Below the pieces are notes generated by a model, which ran no database searches, was not told where the DNA came from, and saw nothing but the letters and a program-made list of their open reading frames with translations. A DNA stretch of 64,000 nt, from positions 1-64,000 of the forward strand of contig NZ_LMCW01000067.1 of assembly GCF_001424945.1 (NCBI RefSeq), written 5' to 3'. Both the position numbers and the translations under genes were made by a program. Below are positions 33,971 through 42,937 of this stretch, one piece after another; within the stretch, counting starts at the first letter, position 1, and each line of letters begins with the position of its first letter. Origin of the DNA: Rhizobium sp. Root1203 (GTDB lineage Bacteria > Pseudomonadota > Alphaproteobacteria > Rhizobiales > Rhizobiaceae).

Positions 33971-34025
33971 TCTGATCTGACTTCGGTCAAATCAGGAAAG
34001 CCCGGCTCTCGAGCCGGGCTTTTTG
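33971..34025 (+). terminator. Tandem hairpins after the porin gene
   Basis: The first hairpin has a CTTCGG-type tetraloop closing CTGAC/GTCA plus flanking CTGAT/ATCAG pairs. The second, AAAGCCCGGCTC with GAGCCGGGCTTT ending in TTTTT (33997-34025), is a strong intrinsic terminator. Together they would both protect and terminate a highly abundant mRNA. Confidence 0.85.
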
Positions 34026-34055
34026 GTGTTCTGCAGGCAGCGTAGGACAAAAAAT

Positions 34056-34946
34056 CTAGATGTCGGCCAGAAATGTCCTGATACGCTGAAGCACCGGCTC
34101 GATATGCAGTAACGGCGGGTGGCCCTGGCCGGGCGCCGACACCACGTTGAGTTCCGGATGGCGTTCGGCCATGGCCGCTACCGCGGCTTCGGAAAGCAGG
34201 GCAGAATTCTCGCCCCGGACGACCATCAGCGGGCAGTTGGAAAACGCATCGTACTGCGGCCAAAGCGTCGGGAGCGGTTTGCCGAAGTCGATCGACGTTA
34301 ATTGTAGCGCGATGGCCGGATCGGCGTCGACAACAGTCCTTCCGTCGATCTCGCGGTATATGGCGACCGCCATCTCTTCCCAGTCGCGATCTGCAAGGGC
34401 AGGGAAGCGGGCAGCATGGCGCGCCTTGAGTATCGCGGCCGCGTCACTCCAATCCTTCGGGCCGGCCGCGCCATTGAGATCGTTGCGGATCTGGATCAGG
34501 CCCTCGGTCTCGATCTGCGGACCGATGTCGTTGAGAACGACGGCTGCAATCAGGTCCGGCCGCATCTCGATGAGGAAATGAAGGATCAAGCCACCCCGTG
34601 ACGTGCCAATGAAGATCGCTTTATCGATCCCGAGATGGCTGCAGGCCGTCAGTACATCCTGTGCCTCGACCCGGAGATTGTAATTGGCCTTGTTGTCGTC
34701 GCGGTCGGACAATCCGCGACCGCGATAGTCCAGGGCGATGACGCGGCGCGGCGCGATTGCATCGTGAGAGAGATGCACCGCCAGTTGATGGAAGTCCCGG
34801 CTGTTGCGGGTCAGGCCGGGCAAGCAGATGACCGGCAGCCTCGCCTGCACGCCCGGTACCTGCGGATCGTAATCTCGAAGATGAAGCGTTAGTCCGTCGT
34901 CAGAAGGATAGGTCCGCCCGATAAGGCCTTGATGGGTGGTGTCCAT
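34056..34946 (-). CDS. Alpha/beta hydrolase
   Basis: This 296-residue protein has the alpha/beta-hydrolase fold with the oxyanion segment VICLPGLTRNSRDF, nucleophile elbow GTSRGG (serine near residue 116), an acidic residue in the RGENSALLS strand, and catalytic histidine in GQGHPPLL near residue 280. It resembles hydrolases of ester or lactone substrates; the substrate is unknown. It is 60 bases from the transglycosylase gene upstream on the same strand and could be in one transcript with it. Confidence 0.88.
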   Translation of the reverse strand: MDTTHQGLIGRTYPSDDGLTLHLRDYDPQVPGVQARLPVICLPGLTRNSRDFHQLAVHLSHDAIAPRRVIALDYRGRGLSDRDDNKANYNLRVEAQDVLTACSHLGIDKAIFIGTSRGGLILHFLIEMRPDLIAAVVLNDIGPQIETEGLIQIRNDLNGAAGPKDWSDAAAILKARHAARFPALADRDWEEMAVAIYREIDGRTVVDADPAIALQLTSIDFGKPLPTLWPQYDAFSNCPLMVVRGENSALLSEAAVAAMAERHPELNVVSAPGQGHPPLLHIEPVLQRIRTFLADI

Positions 34947-35006
34947 GTGCGCTTTCCCCGTTGTGACGAAGAAACACTAGCGCCCTCCACGCGGTACGCA
35001 AACGCC

Positions 35007-37079
35007 TTACGATGGGCGTCCGCCGATCAGGTCGCGCTCGATGTCTGCAGGCTGGCCGAGGCGGGCCTTGTAGACCTCGTAGTTTTCCATGACGCGCTGG
35101 ACGTAGTTGCGCGTTTCCGGGAAGGGGATGCGCTCGATCCAGTCGACGACGGCGTCGATCGACTTGCCGCGCGGGTCGCCATATCGGTCGAGCCATTCCG
35201 GCACCCGCTTCGGGCCTGCATTGTAGGCAATGAAGGTCATGATGTATGAACCTCCGAAGGCGTCGATCTGTTCGCCGAGATAGTGCGCGCCGAGAGTGGC
35301 ATTATAGCCGGCATCCGCCGTCAGTCTGTCCTTGGAAAAGGCGATATTGTGCCGCTTGGCGATGGCCTTTGCGGTCCCCGGCAGTATCTGCAGAAGGCCC
35401 CTGGCATCTGCAACGGAGATGGCGGTTGGATTGAACGCACTTTCCTGTCGCGCGATCGCATAGGCAAGCGCCTTGCCTGAGCCCGCAATATTGGCATTGC
35501 CCGGAATGACGCCGAGCGGAAAGGCGAGGGCGGCAACGTCTATACCGCGAGCATAGGCCGTTTTGCCGATCTGCAGTGAAAGATGGTGGTCGCCGGAACG
35601 TTCGGCTTGGGCGCTGAGAATCGCCAGTTCCCCGGGGCTCTGCATCTGGTCCGCGAGCGCGAGATAGAGGCTGTTCGCGCGCCAGCCGTGGCCGGCGGCA
35701 TCCAGCCGCGCGATCGCCTTGACGGCTTCCCGCGACTGGTAACGCTGGCGGTCAGCCGGCGACGGGGAGGGATAGCTGACGTTCAGCGTCTTGCGGCCGA
35801 GTTTCTCGCCGGCAAGTTGGCCGTAGAAGGTGGTCGGGTAGCCTGCGGCCTTGGCATAGAACTCACCCGATTGACCGGGCGCGCCGGCCTCCGCCGAGCG
35901 ACCCATCCAATACCACGCGCGGGAAACCGAAATAGGACCGTTGGAAAAGTCGAGAATCTTCCTGAAATGGCTCTGCGCCGCCTTTGCGTCCTGTAATCCG
36001 CGAAGCGCATACCAACCGGCATGGAACTCGGCCTCGACGATGTCGGCCGGCGTCGTGGCGGCATAGTTGGCGGCGATGCGATATGCGGTCTTGAAGTCGC
36101 CCTGGTCAACCAGCCCGCGACTGACAATCCGCTGCTCGTTCCACCATTCGCCGGCATTGACCAGTTCGCCGCGGTCGCGCGGCATCTGCTGCAACAGCGT
36201 CGCGGCTTCCGCATATTTCTCTTGCTTGCGCAAATATTCGATGCGCGCGAACAGATAGCCCGGGTCGCCGTTCCACTTTCCATCGACGGAGGCAAGAAGC
36301 GCTCCGGCATTTGGCGCCTTGCCGATCACCGCGTCCCAGGCTTTGTAAAGCGACTGCGCTTGGCCGAGGTCGCCGAAGCGCTTCGCCTGTGCCGAGCGGT
36401 TGCGGTACATGAGGTACTCCATCCGCGCCTTGTGATCGGCGGCGGTGAGCAGGCCCGAAAACTCGGCAAGGATTTTGTCTTCTGTCGGCTTGTCCAGCCC
36501 ATCGCCCCGCCAGACCTTGCGGATGTATTTGGCTGCCTCGTTCTGCTTGCCGGTTGCAACAAGCGCACGCGACAGGATCATCGTACCGGCGGTGGTCTCG
36601 GGTGCCGTCTCGCCGAAGGCGCTGAGCACGGCAGCCGGGGCAGGGTTCTCGTCGGAGAGCGCGCGCTCGGAATAGGCGCGCAGCTTTGCAAGGCCGGGCC
36701 AGCCCTGAAGCTCTTGTGCGGCGGCGGCGATCTCAACGGAGGGAACGCCTTTCTGACCGGACACGGCGATTGCCCAGGTCATGATATGCCGATCGAGAGT
36801 TCCCGGGCGCATGCGGTCGCGGATGGCCAGCGCCTGCATCGGATCTTTGGCGGAAAGCGCGTCGAGGCCGGCTTTGAGATCGTCGCTGACCGGCGCAACC
36901 GTCTGGCTTCGCGGTATGGAGCCGGTCACGATCGATTCCGGCATCGAAGTTTGCGGCAGGAAGCCGATCGGCTTCACATCGGGCACCGGAATGTCATCGG
37001 CCGGAAGCTGCGACGCGACGCTGCCCCACGCGGCGACCGAAAAGCCGAGGGCGGAGAGGATCAGGACAGCTCTCTTCAT
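35007..37079 (-). CDS. Soluble lytic murein transglycosylase
   Basis: This 690-residue periplasmic enzyme has a signal peptide (MKRAVLILSALGFSVAAWG), a long helical superhelix domain and a C-terminal SLT domain in which the catalytic glutamate is E546 in ARQESAFNP, followed by GLLQILPGTA and YNAGPKRV. It cleaves the glycan strands of peptidoglycan to anhydromuropeptides. The frame is open to 37127, but the ATG at 37079 gives a normal signal peptide. It is divergent from dapA, which also serves cell-wall precursor synthesis. Confidence 0.92.
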   Translation of the reverse strand: MKRAVLILSALGFSVAAWGSVASQLPADDIPVPDVKPIGFLPQTSMPESIVTGSIPRSQTVAPVSDDLKAGLDALSAKDPMQALAIRDRMRPGTLDRHIMTWAIAVSGQKGVPSVEIAAAAQELQGWPGLAKLRAYSERALSDENPAPAAVLSAFGETAPETTAGTMILSRALVATGKQNEAAKYIRKVWRGDGLDKPTEDKILAEFSGLLTAADHKARMEYLMYRNRSAQAKRFGDLGQAQSLYKAWDAVIGKAPNAGALLASVDGKWNGDPGYLFARIEYLRKQEKYAEAATLLQQMPRDRGELVNAGEWWNEQRIVSRGLVDQGDFKTAYRIAANYAATTPADIVEAEFHAGWYALRGLQDAKAAQSHFRKILDFSNGPISVSRAWYWMGRSAEAGAPGQSGEFYAKAAGYPTTFYGQLAGEKLGRKTLNVSYPSPSPADRQRYQSREAVKAIARLDAAGHGWRANSLYLALADQMQSPGELAILSAQAERSGDHHLSLQIGKTAYARGIDVAALAFPLGVIPGNANIAGSGKALAYAIARQESAFNPTAISVADARGLLQILPGTAKAIAKRHNIAFSKDRLTADAGYNATLGAHYLGEQIDAFGGSYIMTFIAYNAGPKRVPEWLDRYGDPRGKSIDAVVDWIERIPFPETRNYVQRVMENYEVYKARLGQPADIERDLIGGRPS

Positions 37080-37295
37080 ACCGGGTACTCTCAATGGAAA
37101 CACGTCCTTCCATTTGGTCGGACGCATATTAACGAAACCTTACCGACGCGGTTAAATTTCGTTCACATTTGCTGTCGGAATTTGCCCCAAACAGACCTCT
37201 GCGCGCTTGTCGCAGCGTTTTCGCCGCACTATGGTGCGCTCCTCATATTCAAGGAATGCGGCCGAAGCATGGATTGCGGTCGTAAGGAGTTCTGC

Positions 37296-38180
37296 ATGTT
37301 CCAGGGATCCATTCCCGCACTCGTCACCCCCTTCACAGATGCCGGACAGGTCGATGAGGTGGCTTTCGCCGCTCATGTCGATTGGCAGATCAAGGAAGGC
37401 AGCAGCGGTCTCGTTCCGGTCGGCACGACCGGTGAATCTCCGACGCTGTCGCACGCCGAGCACAAACGGGTCGTGGAACTTTGCATCGAGGCTGCCGCCA
37501 GGCGTGTTCCCGTCATGGCAGGGGCAGGGTCGAACAACACGCGCGAAGCCGTCGAACTTGCGCAGCATGCCGAAAAGGCGGGTGCGGATGCCGTACTGGT
37601 GGTCACGCCCTACTACAACAAGCCGACGCAGAAGGGGCTCTTTGCCCACTTCTCGGCGATAGCGGATGCCGTGGGGCTGCCGATCTATATCTACAATATC
37701 CCCGGCCGATCCGTCGTCGACATGACGCCCGAGACCATGGGCGCGCTTGCCAAGGCGCATGCCAACATCGTCGGCGTCAAGGATGCCACCGGCAAGATCG
37801 AGCGCGTCTCCGAGCAGCGTATTGCCTGCGGCAAGGATTTCCGGCAGTTGTCCGGAGAGGATGCAACGGCCCTCGGTTTCAACGCCCATGGTGGAATCGG
37901 CTGCATCTCCGTCACCGCGAACGTAGCGCCGCGCCTCTGTGCAGAATTCCAGGCGGCAACGCTTGCCGGCGACTACGCGAAGGCACTGGAATATCAGGAT
38001 CGCCTCATGCCGCTACACAAGGCAATCTTCCTGGAGCCCGGTCTCTGTGGCGCGAAGTACGGACTTTCGAAGCTCGGCCGGATGAACCGGACCGTCCGCT
38101 CGCCGCTGATCTCCACGCTTGAGCCCGGCACCGAGGCCGCGCTGGATGCAGCGATGCGTCATGCCGGCTTGCTGAATTGA
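37296..38180 (+). CDS. dapA: 4-hydroxy-tetrahydrodipicolinate synthase
   Basis: This 294-residue TIM-barrel enzyme condenses pyruvate and aspartate semialdehyde in lysine and diaminopimelate synthesis. The Schiff-base lysine is K162 in VGVKDATG, with GTTGESPTL near 43-51 and YNIPGRS near 133-139. TAAGGAG is six bases before the ATG. The position directly before smpB and rpoZ-rsh is the usual rhizobial order. The length is normal. Confidence 0.96.
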   Translation: MFQGSIPALVTPFTDAGQVDEVAFAAHVDWQIKEGSSGLVPVGTTGESPTLSHAEHKRVVELCIEAAARRVPVMAGAGSNNTREAVELAQHAEKAGADAVLVVTPYYNKPTQKGLFAHFSAIADAVGLPIYIYNIPGRSVVDMTPETMGALAKAHANIVGVKDATGKIERVSEQRIACGKDFRQLSGEDATALGFNAHGGIGCISVTANVAPRLCAEFQAATLAGDYAKALEYQDRLMPLHKAIFLEPGLCGAKYGLSKLGRMNRTVRSPLISTLEPGTEAALDAAMRHAGLLN

Positions 38181-38242
38181 GCAAGTGAACTCGCCTCTTC
38201 ACAAGAATGGGCCGTTCTCCTACATACGTGCACAAGAAATGA

Positions 38243-38261
38243 GGGCGCGGTTTTCGCGCCC
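38243..38261. other. Hairpin between dapA and smpB
   Basis: GGGCGCG and CGCGCCC form a perfect seven-pair stem with a five-base loop, 20 bases before the smpB ATG. There is no T tract, so it may instead modulate smpB translation. Confidence 0.45.
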
Positions 38262-38280
38262 GTAGGATTGGAATTTCGTC

Positions 38281-38760
38281 ATGGCCCCCAAAGGCAGCCA
38301 GCGTGTCATAAAAAAGGTCGTGGCCGAAAACCGCAAGGCCCGGTACAACTACGAGATCATCGACACCTATGAAGCCGGGCTCGTTCTAATGGGTACCGAG
38401 GTCAAGTCGTTGCGCGAAGGTAAGGCGAACATTGCCGAATCCTATGCGTCTGACGAAGGTGGCGAGATCTGGCTGATCAATTCCTATCTGCCGGAATATC
38501 TGCAGGCGAACCGTTTCAACCACGAACCCCGCCGTCGCCGCAAGCTTCTGCTCTCGGGCAGGGAGATCAATCGGTTGCGTGCGGGAATCAATCGCGAAGG
38601 CATGACGCTCATTCCGTTGAAGATCTACTTCAACGATCGCGGTCGCGCCAAGATGGAACTCGCACTTGCCAAGGGCAAGAAGCTTCACGACAAGCGTCAG
38701 TCCGAGAAGGAACGCGATTGGAACCGGCAGAAGAGCCGGCTGCTCAAGGACAATGGCTGA
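38281..38760 (+). CDS. smpB: SsrA-binding protein
   Basis: This 159-residue protein is SmpB, the tmRNA partner in trans-translation. It has the OB-fold motifs ENRKARYNYEI, ETYEAGLVLMGTEVKSLREGK-type sequence (here DTYEAGLVLMGTEVKSLREG) and KLLLSGREI, and the basic C-terminal tail KKLHDKRQSEKERDW that enters the ribosomal channel. The length is typical. It follows dapA by 100 bases. Confidence 0.97.
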   Translation: MAPKGSQRVIKKVVAENRKARYNYEIIDTYEAGLVLMGTEVKSLREGKANIAESYASDEGGEIWLINSYLPEYLQANRFNHEPRRRRKLLLSGREINRLRAGINREGMTLIPLKIYFNDRGRAKMELALAKGKKLHDKRQSEKERDWNRQKSRLLKDNG

Positions 38761-38817
38761 TCGGAGCCAGCAGGCCGGGTGCCGTCGCGGTGACGACCTG
38801 CCGGCGCTGAGATTGGC

Positions 38818-39402
38818 TTAGGTCTCGAAATCGCTTGATGCCGCCGCCGGTTCGCTCGGCCGTGGCGCCCGTTCCGAAGGATCGCGGCCGATTTCGCTCT
38901 TCAAGGACAGGAGATCGATGAAATGGTCGGCCTGACGGCGCAAATCGTCGGCAATCATCGGCGGCTGGGTGGCCATCGTTGAAATGATCGACACCTTGCG
39001 GCCTTTTCGCTGCAACGCTTCCACGAGCGTCGTAAAGTCGCCGTCGCCGGAGAATATGACCAGATGGTCGACGGTTTCCGATTGCTCCATGGCATCGATT
39101 GCGAGTTCGATATCCATGTTGCCCTTGATCTTGCGTCGTCCCATGGAATCCGTGAATTCCTTGGCGGGCTTGGTGACGACCTTGTAGCCGTTGTAGTCGA
39201 GCCAGTCGATCAGCGGGCGAATGGAGGAATATTCCTGATCCTCGATCAGCGCCGTATAGTAATAGGCTCGCAGAAGATATCCGCGCTTTTGAAATGCCTT
39301 GAGAAGTTTTCTGTAGTCGATATCGAAGCCTAGGCTTTTGGATGCGGCGTAGAGGTTGGCGCCATCAATGAAAAGAGCAATTTTTTCGCGTGGGTCAAAC
39401 AT
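38818..39402 (-). CDS. NYN domain protein (LabA/DUF88 family)
   Basis: This 194-residue protein has the PIN-like NYN fold of the LabA/DUF88 family. The first strand IALFIDGANLYAASK contains the first acidic residue, and LVIFSGDGDFTTLVEALQRKGRKV provides the SGDGDF motif with two more acids, so a metal-dependent nuclease activity is plausible. The C-terminal tail is low-complexity and Ser/Pro/Ala-rich. It is conserved in this place in rhizobia, opposite the smpB-rpoZ direction. Its substrate is unknown. Confidence 0.9.
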   Translation of the reverse strand: MFDPREKIALFIDGANLYAASKSLGFDIDYRKLLKAFQKRGYLLRAYYYTALIEDQEYSSIRPLIDWLDYNGYKVVTKPAKEFTDSMGRRKIKGNMDIELAIDAMEQSETVDHLVIFSGDGDFTTLVEALQRKGRKVSIISTMATQPPMIADDLRRQADHFIDLLSLKSEIGRDPSERAPRPSEPAAASSDFET

Positions 39403-39693
39403 TCCTTACCAATCCGCTTTGAGAAATCTAAATCGTCATAGCCAAACACCCGTAAAAACAACGAGTTATCTGAGAGACCGGAACAATTCTTAATTTATGA
39501 ACTATTCATATAAGAGAGATTTAGGGCACGAATCGCGATATTCCAAGCAACTCTTGGTGGAAATCCCCGCAATATCTCTAAAATGGGAAGCTTCGGCACT
39601 CCCCCGAACGGAGTTTCACGAAAAACTTGAATTTGCCCGGTTTTAATTGTATCGCCGTGCTAATCCCGAGATCACGACCGCAAAGGACAGGCA
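39403..39693. other. A/T-rich divergent promoter region, NYN gene / rpoZ
   Basis: This region has noticeably lower G+C than its surroundings. A candidate rpoZ promoter is CTTGAA at 39626-39631 with GTATCG 17 bases later. No RNA or repeat was recognised. Confidence 0.4.
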
Positions 39694-40098
39694 ATGGCCC
39701 GTGTCACAGTTGAAGATTGCATCGACAAAGTTGAGAACCGCTTCGAGCTGGTTCTGCTTGCCAGCCACCGCGCCCGGCTGATTTCCCAAGGCGCTTCGAT
39801 CACCATCGATCGCGACAACGACAAGAACCCTGTCGTCGCACTGCGCGAGATCGCTGACGAGATGCTGTCTCCCGACGACCTTAAGGAAGACCTGATCCAT
39901 TCGCTGCAGAAGCACGTCGAAGTGGATGAGCCCGAGCCCGATCCGGCAAGCCTCATCGCTGCCGGGGCCGCTTCCGGCGCCGAAGGCGAAGAGCAGGACG
40001 ACGTGCCGGAGACGGTCACGTTCGATCAGATGTCTGAAGAAGAGCTGCTGGCGGGGATCGAAGGTCTCGTACCGCCAGAAAAGAGCGACGACTACTAA
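39694..40098 (+). CDS. rpoZ: RNA polymerase omega subunit
   Basis: This 134-residue protein is the omega subunit, which folds around the beta' C-terminus and takes part in ppGpp binding. It carries the diagnostic N-terminal MARVTVEDCIDKVENRFELVLLA and REIADEM sequences. The acidic C-terminal extension (about residues 75-134) is usual in Alphaproteobacteria. It is followed by a strong terminator and then by rsh, the ppGpp synthetase, which is the conserved pairing. Confidence 0.96.
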   Translation: MARVTVEDCIDKVENRFELVLLASHRARLISQGASITIDRDNDKNPVVALREIADEMLSPDDLKEDLIHSLQKHVEVDEPEPDPASLIAAGAASGAEGEEQDDVPETVTFDQMSEEELLAGIEGLVPPEKSDDY

Positions 40099-40165
40099 GA
40101 GAGCGACGGTTACCAATCGTCAATCTTGCATCGTTACTGCTTCGGCATATGATTGAATATCACGT

Positions 40166-40199
40166 GCGCCAATCTGTGATTGGCGCGCTTTTCTTTTGT
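40166..40199 (+). terminator. Intrinsic terminator after rpoZ
   Basis: GCGCCAATC and GATTGGCGC form a perfect nine-pair stem with a three-base loop, followed by GCTTTTCTTTT. It lies between rpoZ and rsh, so rsh is expected to depend on read-through or its own promoter. Confidence 0.85.
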
Positions 40200-40216
40200 A
40201 ATGGAGTGGTTTCGGG

Positions 40217-42463
40217 ATGATGCGGCAGTACGAGCTCGTGGAGCGGGTTCAGCAATACAAGCCCGATGCCAACGAAGCCCTGCTGAACAAAGCCTATGTC
40301 TATGCGATGCAGAAACATGGTCAGCAGAAGCGCGCGAGCGGCGATCCCTACATTTCCCACCCCCTCGAAGTCGCAGCCATACTCACCGACATGCATCTCG
40401 ACGAGTCGACGATCGCGGTGGCCCTGCTTCACGACACGATCGAAGATACCACGGCGACGCGCGCCGAAATCGACGAGCTATTCGGAGAGGATATCGGCCG
40501 CCTCGTCGAGGGTCTGACGAAGATCAAGAAGCTCGATCTGGTCACCAAGAAGGCGAAGCAGGCAGAGAACCTGCGCAAGCTGCTGCTTGCCATCTCCGAT
40601 GACGTCCGCGTCCTTCTCGTGAAGTTGGCCGATCGTCTTCACAACATGCGCACCCTTGACCACATGTCGCCGGAAAAGCGTGCACGCATTTCCGAGGAGA
40701 CGATGGATATCTATGCGCCGCTTGCCGGCCGCATGGGTATGCAGGATATGCGCGAGGAGCTGGAGGACCTGTCCTTCCGCCACATCAATCCCGAGGCGTA
40801 CGAGACAGTCACCAAGCGCCTTGAGGAGCTGTCACGGCGCAACGAAGGGCTTGTAAAGAAGATCGAGACCGAACTGCGCGATCTCCTGGTCGCCAGCGGG
40901 TTGACGAATGTCTATGTGAAGGGGCGACAGAAGAAGCCCTATTCTGTATTCCGCAAGATGCAGTCGAAGTCGCTGTCCTTCGAGCAGTTGTCGGACGTCT
41001 ACGGTTTCCGCATCATCGTCGACGACATTCCCGCCTGCTATCGGGCGCTCGGTATCGTCCACACGCGGTGGCGTGTGGTGCCGGGACGCTTCAAGGATTA
41101 CATCTCGACACCGAAGCAAAATGACTACCGCTCGCTGCACACGACGATCGTCGGGCCGTCGAGCCAGCGCATCGAGCTGCAGATCCGCACCAAGCGCATG
41201 CACGAGATCGCCGAATTCGGCATTGCCGCGCATACGCTCTACAAGGACGGCGCATCCAACGCCGACGGCGATATTCTGTCGCGTGAATCCAACGCCTATT
41301 CGTGGCTCCGGCACACGATCGAGGCACTGGCTGAAGGCGACAGCCCGGAAGAGTTCCTGGAGCACACCAAGCTCGAGCTGTTCCAGGATCAGGTTTTCTG
41401 TTTCACGCCCAAGGGCAAGCTGATTGCGTTGCCGCGCGGCGCCACGCCGATCGACTTTGCCTACGCAGTCCATACCAACATCGGCGACACCACGGTCGGC
41501 GCCAAGATCAACGGCCGCATCATGCCGCTGGTGACGCGGCTTGCAAACGGCGACGAAGTGGAAATCATTCGCTCAGGCGTACAGGTTCCGCCCGCTGCCT
41601 GGGAGGAAATCGTCGTCACCGGCAAGGCGCGCGCTGCCATCCGCCGGGCCACCCGCATGGCGATCCGCAAGCAGTATGCGGGGCTCGGCCATCGCATCCT
41701 CGAGCGGACGTTCGATCGCGCCGGCAAGATATTCTCTCGCGAGGCTATGAAACCCGCGCTTCACCGTCTGGGTCAGAAGGACGTCGAGGACGCGATCGCA
41801 GCCGTTGGCCGTGGCGAGATGTCTTCGCTCGATGTGCTGCGCGCAGTTTATCCCGATCACCAGGAAGAGCGGGTGACGGCGAAGCCGACCGGGGACGATG
41901 GCTGGTTCAATGTTCGGAGTGCGTCGGGCATGATCTTCAAGATCCCCGGCAAGTCGAAATCGGGCGAAGGCGCGCCGACGGAGATCGAAGCTGCCATCGG
42001 TGCCGATGCCGTTCCAATCCGCGGCATATCGAGCAGCGTGGATGTACAGTTTGCGCCCACCGGCGCAGTTCCAGGTGATCGTATCGTCGGGATCATGACG
42101 ACGACGGACGACGGCAAGAGCATCACGATCTATCCGATCCAGTCGCCGGTACTGCAGCGCTTCGACGAGCAGCCGGATCGCTGGATCGATGTCCGCTGGG
42201 ATCTGGACGAGGCAAACAAGTCCCGCTTCATGGCGCGTATCATGGTCAATGGGCTGAACGAGCCAGGCACCCTTGCAAAACTCGCCCAAACCGTGGCCGG
42301 CGTCGATGTGAACATTCGCGTGCTCAACACGATCCGCGTCGCGACCGACTTCACCGAGATGACCCTCGACGTCGAGGTCTGGGATCTTCGTCAGCTCAAT
42401 CAACTGCTTGCGCAGCTGGCCGATCTGGATTGCGTCGCGACTGTACGCCGCCTCTACGAATAG
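40217..42463 (+). CDS. rsh: Bifunctional (p)ppGpp synthetase/hydrolase
   Basis: This 748-residue protein is the single RelA/SpoT homologue of the cell. The HD hydrolase domain (about residues 25-180) has intact HDTIEDT. The synthetase domain (about 240-360) has YGFRIIVDD and KDYISTPKQNDYRSLHTT. TGS follows near 390-450, then an alphaproteobacterial middle region and a C-terminal ACT domain. Both activities should be present. It sits after rpoZ, whose product contributes to ppGpp binding on RNA polymerase. An imperfect hairpin at 42449-42487 overlaps its stop and may terminate it. Confidence 0.96.
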   Translation: MMRQYELVERVQQYKPDANEALLNKAYVYAMQKHGQQKRASGDPYISHPLEVAAILTDMHLDESTIAVALLHDTIEDTTATRAEIDELFGEDIGRLVEGLTKIKKLDLVTKKAKQAENLRKLLLAISDDVRVLLVKLADRLHNMRTLDHMSPEKRARISEETMDIYAPLAGRMGMQDMREELEDLSFRHINPEAYETVTKRLEELSRRNEGLVKKIETELRDLLVASGLTNVYVKGRQKKPYSVFRKMQSKSLSFEQLSDVYGFRIIVDDIPACYRALGIVHTRWRVVPGRFKDYISTPKQNDYRSLHTTIVGPSSQRIELQIRTKRMHEIAEFGIAAHTLYKDGASNADGDILSRESNAYSWLRHTIEALAEGDSPEEFLEHTKLELFQDQVFCFTPKGKLIALPRGATPIDFAYAVHTNIGDTTVGAKINGRIMPLVTRLANGDEVEIIRSGVQVPPAAWEEIVVTGKARAAIRRATRMAIRKQYAGLGHRILERTFDRAGKIFSREAMKPALHRLGQKDVEDAIAAVGRGEMSSLDVLRAVYPDHQEERVTAKPTGDDGWFNVRSASGMIFKIPGKSKSGEGAPTEIEAAIGADAVPIRGISSSVDVQFAPTGAVPGDRIVGIMTTTDDGKSITIYPIQSPVLQRFDEQPDRWIDVRWDLDEANKSRFMARIMVNGLNEPGTLAKLAQTVAGVDVNIRVLNTIRVATDFTEMTLDVEVWDLRQLNQLLAQLADLDCVATVRRLYE

Positions 42464-42487
42464 GATCGGAGGGCGGCTTTTCTGCCA
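42449..42487 (+). terminator. Candidate terminator overlapping the end of rsh
   Basis: GCCGCCTC inside the last codons pairs imperfectly with GAGGGCGGC after the stop, followed by TTTTCTG. The loop is long, so confidence is moderate. Confidence 0.5.
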
Positions 42488-42646
42488 CCTGCACATTTTG
42501 TGATCGTTTCATGACCGAAATCGCGCGGATAAAAGGCTAGACATGCACCAGGCGCATGCCTGACTGAGTGTTAGAGCGTTGGTAATCGCCACCGATAGCG
42601 CCTATCTTCTGGCCAACAAGAAATGAAACGAAGATGAGGCAAGCAG

Positions 42647-42796
42647 ATGTTTACACCGATCAAGAAGTTCGCCCGCGCCCTGCGCGCTCCGAGTGCAGAA
42701 GAACGCGAATTGGCATACCTGAATGGCTCGTTTGACCGTATTGATCTCGAGTATCGCCAGCGCCAGGTTGACCGCGGTCTGTTCCGCAGCCGCTAA
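42647..42796 (+). CDS. DUF3563-type small protein
   Basis: This 49-residue ORF begins MFTPIKKFARALRAPS and ends RQVDRGLFRSR. The sequence ERELAYLNGSFDRIDLEYRQRQ is the pattern of DUF3563 small proteins found in many Proteobacteria. GAGG is seven bases before the ATG, which supports translation. It is amphipathic and basic, with no membrane segment. It lies alone between rsh and the DUF2062 gene. The function is unknown. Confidence 0.8.
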   Translation: MFTPIKKFARALRAPSAEERELAYLNGSFDRIDLEYRQRQVDRGLFRSR

Positions 42797-42823
42797 TACC
42801 GGATTTATACTGGAAGAATGAAA

Positions 42824-42847
42824 GGGGCGGATTGCATATCGCGCCCC
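42824..42847. terminator. Hairpin after the DUF3563 gene
   Basis: GGGGCG and CGCCCC form a six-pair stem (42824-42829 with 42842-42847) with no clear T tract, located 28 bases after the stop. Confidence 0.4.
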
Positions 42848-42937
42848 TGGTGAGTGCTCAGTCGGCTCCAATCAAATAGTGACTGAGGTGGTTTGACGCT
42901 CTTGTCATGCCGGTGCGGGTTGCACTACATACGCGCC

